From positions 1-64,000 of the forward strand of contig JAVKIY010000003.1 in the NCBI GenBank assembly GCA_031459235.1: a DNA stretch of 64,000 nucleotides. Reading direction: 5' to 3'. The translations under genes and the position numbers were made by a program. The notes beneath the pieces were generated by a model, which was not told the origin of the DNA, ran no database searches, and worked only from the letters and a program-made list of their open reading frames with translations. The stretch is from Fervidifonticultor_A tertius. Lineage in GTDB: Bacteria; Sysuimicrobiota; Sysuimicrobiia; Sysuimicrobiales; Humicultoraceae. Shown here in pieces: positions 51,564-59,989 of this stretch. Position 1 is the first letter of the stretch; each line of letters starts with the position of its first letter.

Positions 51564-52625
51564 CTACCGGCTCTCCAGCCCCCCCACCACGAACACGTCC
51601 TCGAACGTGCGGATCGCGTAGCGGTCGGTCATGCCTGCCAGGTAGTCGCACACGGCGCGCGCGGGCCGCTCGTCCGCGGCGGCGGCGCGTAGGTCGACCG
51701 GGACGGCCTCGGGATGGCTTGCGAAGTGCTCGAAGAGCAGCCGCAGCATCCGCTGACCCCGGGCCGCCTGCACCCGCGCGGTCGCGCTCAGGTACACGCG
51801 CTCAACCAGGAAGTCCTTCAGCCGGTTGAGCGCGTCCCGCACCGTGGCGCTCAGGTCGATCGCCTCGCCGTCCGCGGCCTGCGCCACGATGTCGCGGACG
51901 ATGACGTCCAACCACCGGCCGCGCGTCGGCCCGAGGACGGCGGCCACCTCGGCGGGGGTGTCCTCCTCGCGGATCAACCCGGCGCGGATCGCGTCGTCGG
52001 TGTCGTGGTGCACGTAGGCCACCCGGTCGGCGATGCGCACGACCTGCCCCTCCAGCGTCGAGGGCCCACCCGTGGCGCCCGCGGCCTCGAGGTCGCCCAG
52101 GCCCTTGGAGTGGCCGCCGATCCCGTCCCGCACCTCCCACGTCAGGTTGAGGCCGGTGGCGAGGGTGCCGTCCGCGCGGCGGCGGTGCTCCAGCCGCTCG
52201 ACCACGCGCAGGCTCTGCTGGTCGTGCCGGAAGCCTCCCCAGGCGGCCATCGCCTCGTCGAGAGCGGCTTCGCCCGCATGCCCGAACGGCGGGTGGCCCA
52301 GGTCGTGTGCCAGCGCGATGGCCTCGGTCAGGTCTTCGTTCAGCCGCAGCGCACGCGCGACCGTGCGGGCGATCTGTGCCACCTCCAGCGTGTGCGTAAG
52401 CCGCGTCCGGTAGTGATCGCCTTCCGGGGCCAGGAAGACCTGTGTCTTGTGCATCAGGCGGCGAAACGCCTTTGCGTGCACGATCCGGTCCCGGTCGCGC
52501 TGAAAGGCCGTGCGCAGATCGTCGTCCGGCTCCGGGGTCGCGCGGCCGCGCGAGGCGGCGGCGCGCGCGGCGCGGGGGTGCAGCGCGCCCGCCTCCCATT
52601 GCTCGGTGGCCTCCCGCGGCCGCAC
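51564..52625 (-). CDS. dgt: dGTPase-like HD-domain triphosphohydrolase
   Basis: 353-aa HD phosphohydrolase of the deoxyguanosinetriphosphate triphosphohydrolase family, cleaving dNTP to nucleoside plus triphosphate. YRTRLTHTLEVAQIAR and LAHDLGHPPFGHAGE (HD metal site) near residue 110, then VVRIADRVAYVHHDTDDAIR, are typical. GTG 52625 is 10 bases after the ppdK stop. Full length for the dNTPase type 2 group. Confidence 0.93.
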   Translation of the reverse strand: MRPREATEQWEAGALHPRAARAAASRGRATPEPDDDLRTAFQRDRDRIVHAKAFRRLMHKTQVFLAPEGDHYRTRLTHTLEVAQIARTVARALRLNEDLTEAIALAHDLGHPPFGHAGEAALDEAMAAWGGFRHDQQSLRVVERLEHRRRADGTLATGLNLTWEVRDGIGGHSKGLGDLEAAGATGGPSTLEGQVVRIADRVAYVHHDTDDAIRAGLIREEDTPAEVAAVLGPTRGRWLDVIVRDIVAQAADGEAIDLSATVRDALNRLKDFLVERVYLSATARVQAARGQRMLRLLFEHFASHPEAVPVDLRAAAADERPARAVCDYLAGMTDRYAIRTFEDVFVVGGLESR

Positions 52626-52635
52626 GCCGGCGTCG

Positions 52636-55530
52636 CTAAACGTCCCGGCTCGCCGCGACGCGTTCCCGCAGCGCAGCCTGCGCCGCCGCCAGGCGCGCGA
52701 CAGGCACGCGGTAGGGCGAGCAGCTCACGTAGTTGAGCCCCAGCCGGTGGCAGAACTCGACCGAGGCCGGGTCGCCGCCGTGCTCGCCACAGATGCCGAC
52801 CTCCAAGTCCGGCCGCCGCGCGCGCCCGCGCTCCACGGCGATCCGCATCGCCTCCCCCACGCCGCCGTGGTCGAGCGTCTGGAACGGGTTGGCCGGCAGG
52901 ATCCCGCGCTCCACGTACTGGAGCAGGAACTTGCCCTCGGCGTCGTCGCGCGAGATGCCGAAGATGGTCTGCGTGAGGTCGTTGGTGCCGAACGAGAAGA
53001 ACTCGGCGAGTTCGGCGATCTCGCCTGCGGCGAAACAGGCCCGCGGGATCTCGATCATCGTGCCGAACTTGTAGGGCACCGACACGCCCTCCCGCGCGAG
53101 CACCTCGCGCGCGACGGCGCTGAAGGTACGGTGCGTCTCGCGCAACTCGTTCGGGTGGCCGACAAGCGGGATCATGATCTCGGGGATCGCGCGGACGCCC
53201 TTCTTGGTGACCCGGCAGGCGGCCTCGAGAATCGCGCGGACCTGCATCGCGATGATGGCGGGGTAGGTCAGACCGAGGCGGATCCCTCGCAGCCCCAGCA
53301 TCGGGTTCGCCTCACGCATCGCCGTGACCGCGGCCAGCTCGGCCTCGCGCCGCCGGAGCTGCGCGCGCAGCCGCTCAAGCGTCGGCTGGCCCCTCCGCGG
53401 CCGGTAGCGAGGCAGCCCCTCGATCAGGGCGATCCGGGCCCGCAGCGCGCTGACCTCCTCGAGCAGCGAGTCGTGCGACGGCAGAAACTCGTGCAGCGGC
53501 GGGTCGATCAACCGGATGATGACCGGCAGGCCGTCCATCGCGCGGAAGATCCCCTCGAAGTCGCGCCGCTGCAGCCGCAGGAGGACGGCGAGCGCCGACT
53601 CGTAGCGCCGAACGGCAGGCGAGGCTTTGAGGGCGCGCCGCGCCTCCTTCAGCCCGGCCGTGGCCTGCCGATCGTCCGGGGTCTGGCGCAGCGCCGCTTC
53701 GGCCGCGCGCACGCGATCGTAGGCCGCCTGCGCCTCGGAGGCGCTCAGGATCATCTGGCGCACGACGGGCAGGCGCTCCTCCTCGAAAAACATGTGCTCG
53801 GTCCGGCACAGCCCGATGCCCTCGGCACCGAACCCTCGGGCGCGCGCCGCATCGCGGGGATAGTCGGCGTTGGCCCATACGCCGAGCCGGCGCGTCTGGT
53901 CGGCCCAGCCCAGGAGCTCAACCAGCTCCCGCTGCTCCTCCAGGCGCGGCTCGAGCGCCGGAAGCTGCCCGGCGAAGACCTCGCCGGTCCCGCCGTCGAT
54001 CGAGAGGTAATCGCCCTGTCGGATGACCTTCCCGTCCACCGAGAACTGCCTGCGCTCGGGATCGACCCGAATGGCCTCGGTCCCCGCGACGCACGGCACG
54101 CCGAGTCCGCGGGCGACCACGGCCGCATGGCTGGTCGCGCCCCCGCGGCTGGTCAGGATGCCCTTCGCGTTGAGCATGCCGTGGACGTCGTCGGGGTTCG
54201 TCTCCGGCCGCACCAGGATGACCGCCTTGCCGTCCTTGCCCCACGCTTCGGCCGTGTCCGCGTCGAAGACGGCAACACCCACCGCGGCCCCGGGCGAGGC
54301 GTTGAGCCCCCGGGCGAGGAACTGCCCGCGCCGGGTCGCCGCGTCCTTGGCGGCCTGGTCGAACCGCGGGTGCAGGAGCTGGTCGATCTGGCCGGGCTCG
54401 ACCCGCAGCAACGCCTCCTCGCGCGTAATCAGCCCCTCGTGGGCCATGTCCACCGCGATCTTCACCGCCGCCTGGGCCGTGCGCTTACCCGTGCGGGTCT
54501 GGAGCATCCAGAGGCGGCCGCGCTCGATGGTGAACTCGAGGTCCTGCACGTCGCGGTAGTGACGCTCGAGCATCTCGCAGACGCGCAGGAACTCCTGATA
54601 CGATGCTGGCATCTCGCGGGCCAGCTCGGCGATCGGCTTGGGGGTCCGGATGCCCGCCACCACGTCTTCCCCCTGGGCGTTCACCAGGTACTCGCCGTAG
54701 ACGACCCGCTCGCCCGTCGCCGGGTTGCGCGTGAACGCGACGCCGGTGGCCGAGTCCGCCCCCATGTTCCCGAACACCATCGTCTGCACGTTCACCGCGG
54801 TCCCCAGGTCGTGGGGGATACCGTGGAAGGTGCGGTAGTCCACGGCCCGCTTGCCCGACCACGAGTCGAACACCGCCTGGATCGCCATGCGGAGCTGCTC
54901 CCGCGGGTCCTCGGGAAACTCCACTCCCCGTTCGGCCTTGATGATGCGCTTGAACGTGGCGGCCAGCGCTTCCAGGTCCCCGGCGTCAAGGTCGGTGTCC
55001 TGCCGGACGCGCTTGCGGGCCTTGATGCGCTCGATCTCGTGCTCGAAGCGCTCGCCCGGGATGTCGAGCACGATCTTCCCGAACATCTGGACGAAGCGGC
55101 GGTACGCGTCCCGGCCGAACCGCTCGTTGCCGGTCAGGCGGATGAGCCCTTCCAGGGTCTGCGCGTTGAGCCCCAGGTTGAGCACGGTGTCCATCATACC
55201 GGGCATGCTGAACTTCGCACCCGACCGCACCGACACGAGCAGCGGGTTGGCGGCCTCACCGAAGCGCTTCCCGGTCTTGGCCTCCACGGCGCGCATGCGG
55301 ACGTCGACCTCGTCCATCAGGCCGTCTGGGAACTGCCGGCCCGACTGCATGTACGCCACGCAGGCCTTGGTCGTGATCGTGAAGCCGGGCGGGACCGGCA
55401 GGCCGACGCGGCTCATCTCGGCCAGGCCGGCACCCTTGCCGCCGAGCAGGTCCCGCATGGACGCGTCCCCTTCCTCGAACAGCATCGTCCAGCGGAACCC
55501 CGTGCGCGGCACGTCGGTCGTCATGGACAT
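52636..55530 (-). CDS. ppdK: Pyruvate, phosphate dikinase, elongated
   Basis: 964-aa PPDK, interconverting pyruvate/ATP/Pi and PEP/AMP/PPi. The nucleotide domain has DLLGGKGAGLAEMSRVGLPV and VSVRSGAKFSMPGMMDTVLN; the phosphohistidine motif is LTSRGGATSHAAVVARGLGV; the PEP site is in GTNDLTQTIFGISRDDAEGK and VGICGEHGGDP. It is about 85 residues longer than the usual 880, with helical, Arg/Ala-rich insertions before the LQRRDFEGIFRAMDGLPV segment and before REANPMLG. ATG 55530 (or ATG two codons in) is preceded by GAGGGAGTGAGG. Its PPi product can be used by hppA. Confidence 0.96.
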   Translation of the reverse strand: MSMTTDVPRTGFRWTMLFEEGDASMRDLLGGKGAGLAEMSRVGLPVPPGFTITTKACVAYMQSGRQFPDGLMDEVDVRMRAVEAKTGKRFGEAANPLLVSVRSGAKFSMPGMMDTVLNLGLNAQTLEGLIRLTGNERFGRDAYRRFVQMFGKIVLDIPGERFEHEIERIKARKRVRQDTDLDAGDLEALAATFKRIIKAERGVEFPEDPREQLRMAIQAVFDSWSGKRAVDYRTFHGIPHDLGTAVNVQTMVFGNMGADSATGVAFTRNPATGERVVYGEYLVNAQGEDVVAGIRTPKPIAELAREMPASYQEFLRVCEMLERHYRDVQDLEFTIERGRLWMLQTRTGKRTAQAAVKIAVDMAHEGLITREEALLRVEPGQIDQLLHPRFDQAAKDAATRRGQFLARGLNASPGAAVGVAVFDADTAEAWGKDGKAVILVRPETNPDDVHGMLNAKGILTSRGGATSHAAVVARGLGVPCVAGTEAIRVDPERRQFSVDGKVIRQGDYLSIDGGTGEVFAGQLPALEPRLEEQRELVELLGWADQTRRLGVWANADYPRDAARARGFGAEGIGLCRTEHMFFEEERLPVVRQMILSASEAQAAYDRVRAAEAALRQTPDDRQATAGLKEARRALKASPAVRRYESALAVLLRLQRRDFEGIFRAMDGLPVIIRLIDPPLHEFLPSHDSLLEEVSALRARIALIEGLPRYRPRRGQPTLERLRAQLRRREAELAAVTAMREANPMLGLRGIRLGLTYPAIIAMQVRAILEAACRVTKKGVRAIPEIMIPLVGHPNELRETHRTFSAVAREVLAREGVSVPYKFGTMIEIPRACFAAGEIAELAEFFSFGTNDLTQTIFGISRDDAEGKFLLQYVERGILPANPFQTLDHGGVGEAMRIAVERGRARRPDLEVGICGEHGGDPASVEFCHRLGLNYVSCSPYRVPVARLAAAQAALRERVAASRDV

Positions 55531-55620
55531 GCACCCTCACTCCCTCGCGTCAAGTGTCCGGACCGGCGCCGGCCGCGGGCTCTAAGGGCAACAGTTCTCC
55601 GCAACCCGCGGTGCGGCCTC

Positions 55621-57705
55621 TCAGCCCGCCAGCTTTCCCAGGTCGGCCACGTGCAGGAACGTTCTGGTCACGGCCTCCAACAGCGCGAGCCGGTTGGCGC
55701 GCACCCGGGGCTCCGGTCCCATGACGAGCACCTCGTCGAAGAACCGGTCGATCGGGTCGGCCAGGCGAACCAGCGCCGCGAGGGCCTCGTCGTAGCGGCC
55801 CGCGCGGGCGGCCCGGGCGACCTCCGCCTCGGCGGCCTCCCGGGCGTCGTGCAGCGCGCGCTCGGCGTCCGCGTCGAACAGCGCCGGGTCCACGCCTCCG
55901 GCGGGCTGCCCCTGGCCCAGGATGCGGGACGCGCGGGCGAAAGCGGTCACCAGCCGCGGCATCGCGGCGTCGCCGCGAACCGCCTGGAGGGCCCGGGCGC
56001 GCGCCACGAGGTCGGCCACCACGTCGCCGCCCGCGGCGAACACCGCATCGGCGGTGTCGTAGCCGACGCCCTGCTCGAGTAGCGCCGCGCGCAGCCGCTG
56101 GAGCGTTACCTCGACGGCGGCCCCGACGGCGCGTGCCCGCGCGTCCGGCGCCGCGTCGTAGCGTGCCGCGGCGGCCGCGAAGAGGTCGCGCAGCCCCACA
56201 CGCCCTCCGTGCACCTGGAGGATGGCCGCGATTCCCGATGCCGCGCGCCGCAACCCGTACGGATCCTGCGAGCCGCTGGGCTCCAGGCCCGCGAGCAGCG
56301 CGCCGACGAGCAGCAGGGCGCGGTCGGCGACCCCGAGCATCCCGGCGGGCCGCCGCTCGGGTAGCGCCGCGCCCGCGGCGCGCGGCCAGTAGTGCTGCTC
56401 GATCGCGGATGCGACCTCGACCGGCTCGCCCGCCTCGAGCGCGTAGATGCGGCCGACGGTGCCCTGCAACTCCGGCAGCTCGCGGACCAGCGCCGTGACC
56501 AGGTCAACCTTGCACAGAGCCGCGGCGCGGGCGAGCACGCCGCGCTCGTCGGTGCCGAGCCCGGCGGTCTCGGCCAACCAGGCGCACAACGCCTCCAGGC
56601 GCCGTACGTGGTCGGCCATCGACCCCAGACCCGCGGCATGGGCCAACCGCGCGAGCTCCCCCGCGCGCGCTTCGAACCCGCGCCGGCGGTCATCGTCGAG
56701 GAAGAACCGGGCGTCCTCCAGACGCGCGCGCACGACCCACTCGTGGCCGGTCCGCACCGTGTCGAGGTGTGCCGTCCCACCATCCCGGACCGCGATGAAC
56801 CCGGGCAGCACACGGCCGCTGGCGTCGGTGATCCCGAACGACTTCTGGTGGTGCTGCAGGGTGACCAGCACGACCTCGCGGGGTAGCGCCTCGGCGAGCG
56901 CGCGGTCGAACGCCCCGAGCAGTGGCGTGGGGTGCTCGGTGGACCACACCAGTTCCTCGAGCAGGTCCGCATCGATCACCGGCACACCGCGCAGGCGACG
57001 CGCCAGTGCCGTCGCGGCCGTGGCGATGCGCGCCCTGCGCGCCTCGGGGTCGAGGACCACGTGGCCGCGCCGTACCGCCGCGGCGTACCCGGAGGCGTCG
57101 GACAGCGTCACCGCCGCGGGCCGAAGGAACCGGTGGCCGCGGGTCGCCCGGCCCGCCCGCACGCCGGCGATGGCCAGGGGGAGGACACGCCTGTCCAACA
57201 TCGCCACGACCCAGCGGATCGGTCGACCGAAGCGGAACCCGTCGGCCTGCCAGCGCATCGTCTTGGGGAACGCCAGGCCGGCGACCACGCGCGGCAGCAC
57301 CTCGGCCAGCACCTGCGATGCCGGACGCCCACGCTCGCGCACCTCGGCCACCACGTAACGGCCGCCGTCGATCTCGCGCACCTGCAGCGCGTCCACCGCC
57401 ACGCCCTGCGCGCGCGCGAACCCGAGCGCCGCCGCGCTCGGTGCCCCGGAGGGGTCGAAGGCCACGCGCGCCGCGGGCCCGCGCACCACGCTCACGCGGT
57501 CGGCCTGCCGCAACGGCAGGCCGTTCACCATGAGGACCAGCCGGCGGACCGTGCCGGTCGTCTGCGGCTCGCCGCCTTCCAGACGCGCCGCGCGCAGCGC
57601 CGCCGCGGCGTCGCGGGCGAGCTGCGCCAGGGCAGGCGCCACCGAGGCCGGCGGCAACTCCTCGCAGCCGATCTCCAGGAGGAGACGCGCGCCTGCCCTA
57701 GGCAT
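55621..57705 (-). CDS. glyS: Glycyl-tRNA synthetase beta subunit
   Basis: 694-aa beta chain of the tetrameric bacterial GlyRS, providing anticodon and tRNA recognition. LLLEIGCEELPP at the N-terminus, FPKTMRWQADGFRFGRPIRW, VTLQHHQKSFGI and the HD-like middle are characteristic. ATG 57705 overlaps the glyQ stop by 8 bases (ATGCCTAG). Intact. Co-expressed with glyQ under the T-box leader. Confidence 0.97.
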   Translation of the reverse strand: MPRAGARLLLEIGCEELPPASVAPALAQLARDAAAALRAARLEGGEPQTTGTVRRLVLMVNGLPLRQADRVSVVRGPAARVAFDPSGAPSAAALGFARAQGVAVDALQVREIDGGRYVVAEVRERGRPASQVLAEVLPRVVAGLAFPKTMRWQADGFRFGRPIRWVVAMLDRRVLPLAIAGVRAGRATRGHRFLRPAAVTLSDASGYAAAVRRGHVVLDPEARRARIATAATALARRLRGVPVIDADLLEELVWSTEHPTPLLGAFDRALAEALPREVVLVTLQHHQKSFGITDASGRVLPGFIAVRDGGTAHLDTVRTGHEWVVRARLEDARFFLDDDRRRGFEARAGELARLAHAAGLGSMADHVRRLEALCAWLAETAGLGTDERGVLARAAALCKVDLVTALVRELPELQGTVGRIYALEAGEPVEVASAIEQHYWPRAAGAALPERRPAGMLGVADRALLLVGALLAGLEPSGSQDPYGLRRAASGIAAILQVHGGRVGLRDLFAAAAARYDAAPDARARAVGAAVEVTLQRLRAALLEQGVGYDTADAVFAAGGDVVADLVARARALQAVRGDAAMPRLVTAFARASRILGQGQPAGGVDPALFDADAERALHDAREAAEAEVARAARAGRYDEALAALVRLADPIDRFFDEVLVMGPEPRVRANRLALLEAVTRTFLHVADLGKLAG

Positions 57706-58588
57706 GCGCGACCCCGGCGCGCGCATCCGCCTCGCGGCGGCCGCGCAGGTACTCCGCCGCGCACGCGCGCGCGAGCGCGCGCGTGCGGCCCATCAGCTCG
57801 ACGCGCTGCGTGACGCCGACCGCGCCGCGCGCGTCCAGCAGGTTGAACAGGTGCGAGCACTTCAGCACGGCCTCGTAGGCCGGCAGCACGAGCGGGATCT
57901 CAAGCAGGCGCCGGGCCTCGGCCTCGTAGGTGTCGAACAGCAGCCGCAGCCGGTCCGGGTCGCCGTGCTCGAAGCCGTAGGCGGACTGTTGCCGTTCGTC
58001 GTCGCGCCGGAGCTCGCCATAGGTGACGCCGTGCGTCCAGGCGATGTCGAACGCCCGGGCCTTGCGCTGAAGGAACATGGCCAGGCGCTCCAGCCCGTAG
58101 GTCAGCTCCACCGAGATCAGGTCCAGGTCGAGCCCGCCCATCTGCTGGAAGTAGGTGAACTGGGTGATCTCGGTCCCGTCCAGGAACACCTGCCAGCCCA
58201 CACCCCACGCGCCCAGGGTGGGGGCCTCCCAGTCGTCTTCGAGGAAGCGGATGTCGTGGTGCCGGAGCACCAGCCCCAGGCGCTCCAGGCTGTGCAGGTA
58301 GAGGTCCTGGACGTCGTCAGGCGCGGGCTTGAGGATGACCTGATACTGATAGTGCTTGAAGAAGCGGCTCGGGTTCTCGCCGTAGCGGCCGTCGGCCGGC
58401 CGCCGGCTCGGCTGCACGTAGGCCACCCGCCACGGCTCTGGCCCCAGCGCGCGCAGGAAGGTCGCCGGATGCAGGGTGCCGGCGCCCACCTCCACGTCGA
58501 AGGGTTCCTCCAGCACGCACCCGCGCGCCGACCAGTATCGGTGCAGCGCCAGGATCATCTCCTGAAAGGTCATCGGATCCTTCGGCAT
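57698..58588 (-). CDS. glyQ: Glycyl-tRNA synthetase alpha subunit
   Basis: 296-aa catalytic alpha chain. Near-invariant segments are TFQEMILALHRYWSARGCVL, GAGTLHPATFLRALGPEPW, VQPSRRPADGRYGENPSR and FTYFQQMGGLDLD. Full length. ATG 58588 lies a few bases beyond the leader terminator's T-run. Expression depends on antitermination by uncharged tRNA-Gly. Confidence 0.98.
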   Translation of the reverse strand: MPKDPMTFQEMILALHRYWSARGCVLEEPFDVEVGAGTLHPATFLRALGPEPWRVAYVQPSRRPADGRYGENPSRFFKHYQYQVILKPAPDDVQDLYLHSLERLGLVLRHHDIRFLEDDWEAPTLGAWGVGWQVFLDGTEITQFTYFQQMGGLDLDLISVELTYGLERLAMFLQRKARAFDIAWTHGVTYGELRRDDERQQSAYGFEHGDPDRLRLLFDTYEAEARRLLEIPLVLPAYEAVLKCSHLFNLLDARGAVGVTQRVELMGRTRALARACAAEYLRGRREADARAGVAHA

Positions 58589-58838
58589 CGCCGGACACAG
58601 AAAACGCGGAGCGCCGTCTCAGGGACGGCAACTCCGCGGTTCCACCCTGATTCCCGCGGCAGGAGGCCGCAGGCACTCGGCCCGCGATCTCGGGCGGATC
58701 CCGGCGGGACGGCCGCAGCCGCCCGCGGCTTGGGAGCGCCGTTCCCCGCGGTCCGCACCCGCTTCCACCCTGCGCGGGCTCTCTCCGGCGGTTGCCGCGG
58801 GTAGTCCTCTCCCGCATCGCCGTGGCGATGACAGTCCT
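58589..58838 (-). ncRNA. T-box riboswitch (tRNA-Gly-responsive) of glyQS
   Basis: The T-box core 5'-AGGGTGGAACCGCGG lies at complement 58634-58648. The 5' part shows stem I elements: GAGGACTACC (58800-58809), AGAGAGCC (58778-58785), a GGTGGAAG loop (near 58763-58771), and a GGC glycine codon at 58738-58740 in a specifier-like loop. After the core, cgcggag-ttgccgtc-cctga-gacggcgctccgcg then TTTTCT forms an intrinsic terminator that the T-box can disrupt. Confidence 0.95.
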
Positions 58839-58844
58839 CTGGAT

Positions 58845-58873
58845 AGTCTACTGACCGCGGGGGAGCCGGTCAA
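58845..58873 (-). promoter_or_regulatory. Promoter of the T-box-glyQS transcript
   Basis: TTGACC (58868-58873) and TAGACT (58845-58850) on the minus strand with a 17-base spacer; start site about 58838. Confidence 0.85.
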
Positions 58874-58903
58874 CGCCGGTGATTGCCCGGCGTGCCGCGG
58901 GAC

Positions 58904-59158
58904 CTAACCGATACCGAGCGGCTCTTCCTCCCGAACGCGACGGCGGACCGAGGGCGTGGGCATCGTGGAGATCAGCGCCGCCGCGGTGAACGCCACCAGA
59001 CCAGCGACGGCCCACCAGACCGGCAACTCGATCACCTCGGTCTCGGTCTTGATGCGGACCGTCGAGCCCGGTCCCGGCCGCACGACCCCGCGCGCCTCCG
59101 ACAGCGCCGCCCCGAGCTCCAGCAGCGCGCGCCGCGCGCGATCGAGATCGATCTCCAT
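58904..59158 (-). CDS. Small single-helix membrane protein
   Basis: 84-aa protein of unknown function. A charged N-terminal helix (EIDLDRARRALLELGAALSE), a hydrophilic stretch with IKTETEVIEL, one membrane segment (about 50-68, WWAVAGLVAFTAAALIST) and a basic/acidic tail. ATG 59158 is chosen because AGAGGGGGTG precedes it; the upstream in-frame ATG 59182 lies only 2 bases from the -10 box and cannot be used. Its -35 region overlaps the recO stop. Confidence 0.7.
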   Translation of the reverse strand: MEIDLDRARRALLELGAALSEARGVVRPGPGSTVRIKTETEVIELPVWWAVAGLVAFTAAALISTMPTPSVRRRVREEEPLGIG

Positions 59159-59184
59159 GACCGCCGCACCCCCTCTCTTCATGC

Positions 59185-59190
59185 ACTATA
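59185..59190 (-). promoter_or_regulatory. -10 box of the small membrane protein gene
   Basis: TATAGT on the minus strand, start site predicted near 59178, about 20 bases before ATG 59158. The -35 is weak. Confidence 0.5.
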
Positions 59191-59207
59191 CCACAGCCCG
59201 CGCCGCC

Positions 59208-59981
59208 TCAGTCCTGCGCCGCCCGGACCACGGCCAAAGCGCCGCCCGCCAGGCGCGCGGCCACCGCCGGCGCGCGCAGCCGCGCCTCCCACCGGGCTTC
59301 CGCGTAGGCCAGGAGCGCCTCGCCCGCGGCGGTCAGGTCGCGCACCGGCGGGGTCAGCCGGCGCACGGCAGCGGGAGAAGCGTCCAGCAGGAACGCCAGG
59401 AGCGCCATGGCCCCGCCCGGCAGCGCCACCGCCCGCGGGTCCCGCGCGCGACAGCGCTCGTGGAGCGCACCACCGAGGGGCACGCTCCAGGCGACCGCGC
59501 CGGAGGACCGCTGGCCGCACGCGACGCACCGCACGATCGACGGCCGGTGGCCCGTCGCCCCCAGCAGCCGCGCCGCGTACCACATCCACGCAAGGTGGGC
59601 CCCGCCGCGGCCGATCAGGTCGAGCGCCGCCTCCAGGAGCTGGTAGACGTCCGGGTGCGGTTGTCGGTCGGCCAGGGCACGGTCGGTCAGCTCGAGCAAG
59701 ATCGTCGCCGCCGCCATGCGCTCCAGGTCATCGCGCAGCGTCGCGCGCGCATCCAGCACCTCGACCTGGGAGACGAGATCGAGGCTGCGCCCCTCGACGA
59801 CCAGGGCGCGGAACCGCGTGCACGGCTCCAGCCGGCCGCCGAGCCGGCTGCGCGGCCGCCGCGCGCCGCGGGCGACCAGCGTGAGCTTGCCGCGGTCGCG
59901 CGAGAGCACCGTGACCAGCCGGTCCGCCTCGCCCAGGTTGCGGCGCCGTAGCACGACCCCTTCGATCTTGTACAGGCCCAC
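59208..59981 (-). CDS. recO: DNA repair protein RecO
   Basis: 257-aa RecF-pathway mediator that loads RecA on SSB-coated DNA. The OB-fold N-terminus reads KIEGVVLRRRNLGEADRLVT and LTLVARGARRPRSRLGGRLE. A C-terminal zinc-finger-like CVACG and a later Cys (HERCRA) are present. GTG 59981 lies 9 bases after the mgtE stop. Intact and of normal length. Confidence 0.93.
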   Translation of the reverse strand: MGLYKIEGVVLRRRNLGEADRLVTVLSRDRGKLTLVARGARRPRSRLGGRLEPCTRFRALVVEGRSLDLVSQVEVLDARATLRDDLERMAAATILLELTDRALADRQPHPDVYQLLEAALDLIGRGGAHLAWMWYAARLLGATGHRPSIVRCVACGQRSSGAVAWSVPLGGALHERCRARDPRAVALPGGAMALLAFLLDASPAAVRRLTPPVRDLTAAGEALLAYAEARWEARLRAPAVAARLAGGALAVVRAAQD

Positions 59982-59989
59982 GCCGCCGG

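Noticed and set aside
48742..51621. A 959-codon plus-strand open frame opposite hppA and hpf
   Set aside because: Antisense to intact hppA and hpf, composition Arg/Asp/His-rich, no domain.
52510..56082. A 1190-codon open frame on the plus strand opposite ppdK and the glyS end
   Set aside because: The minus strand encodes complete, well-recognised proteins there; the opposite frame is Arg/His/Leu-rich with no motif, an artefact of very high GC.
58763..58771. Second T-box core (aagggtggaa-like) suggesting a tandem T-box
   Set aside because: It lacks the CCGCGG part and a following terminator, and fits the GGTGGAAG loop of stem I of the single T-box.
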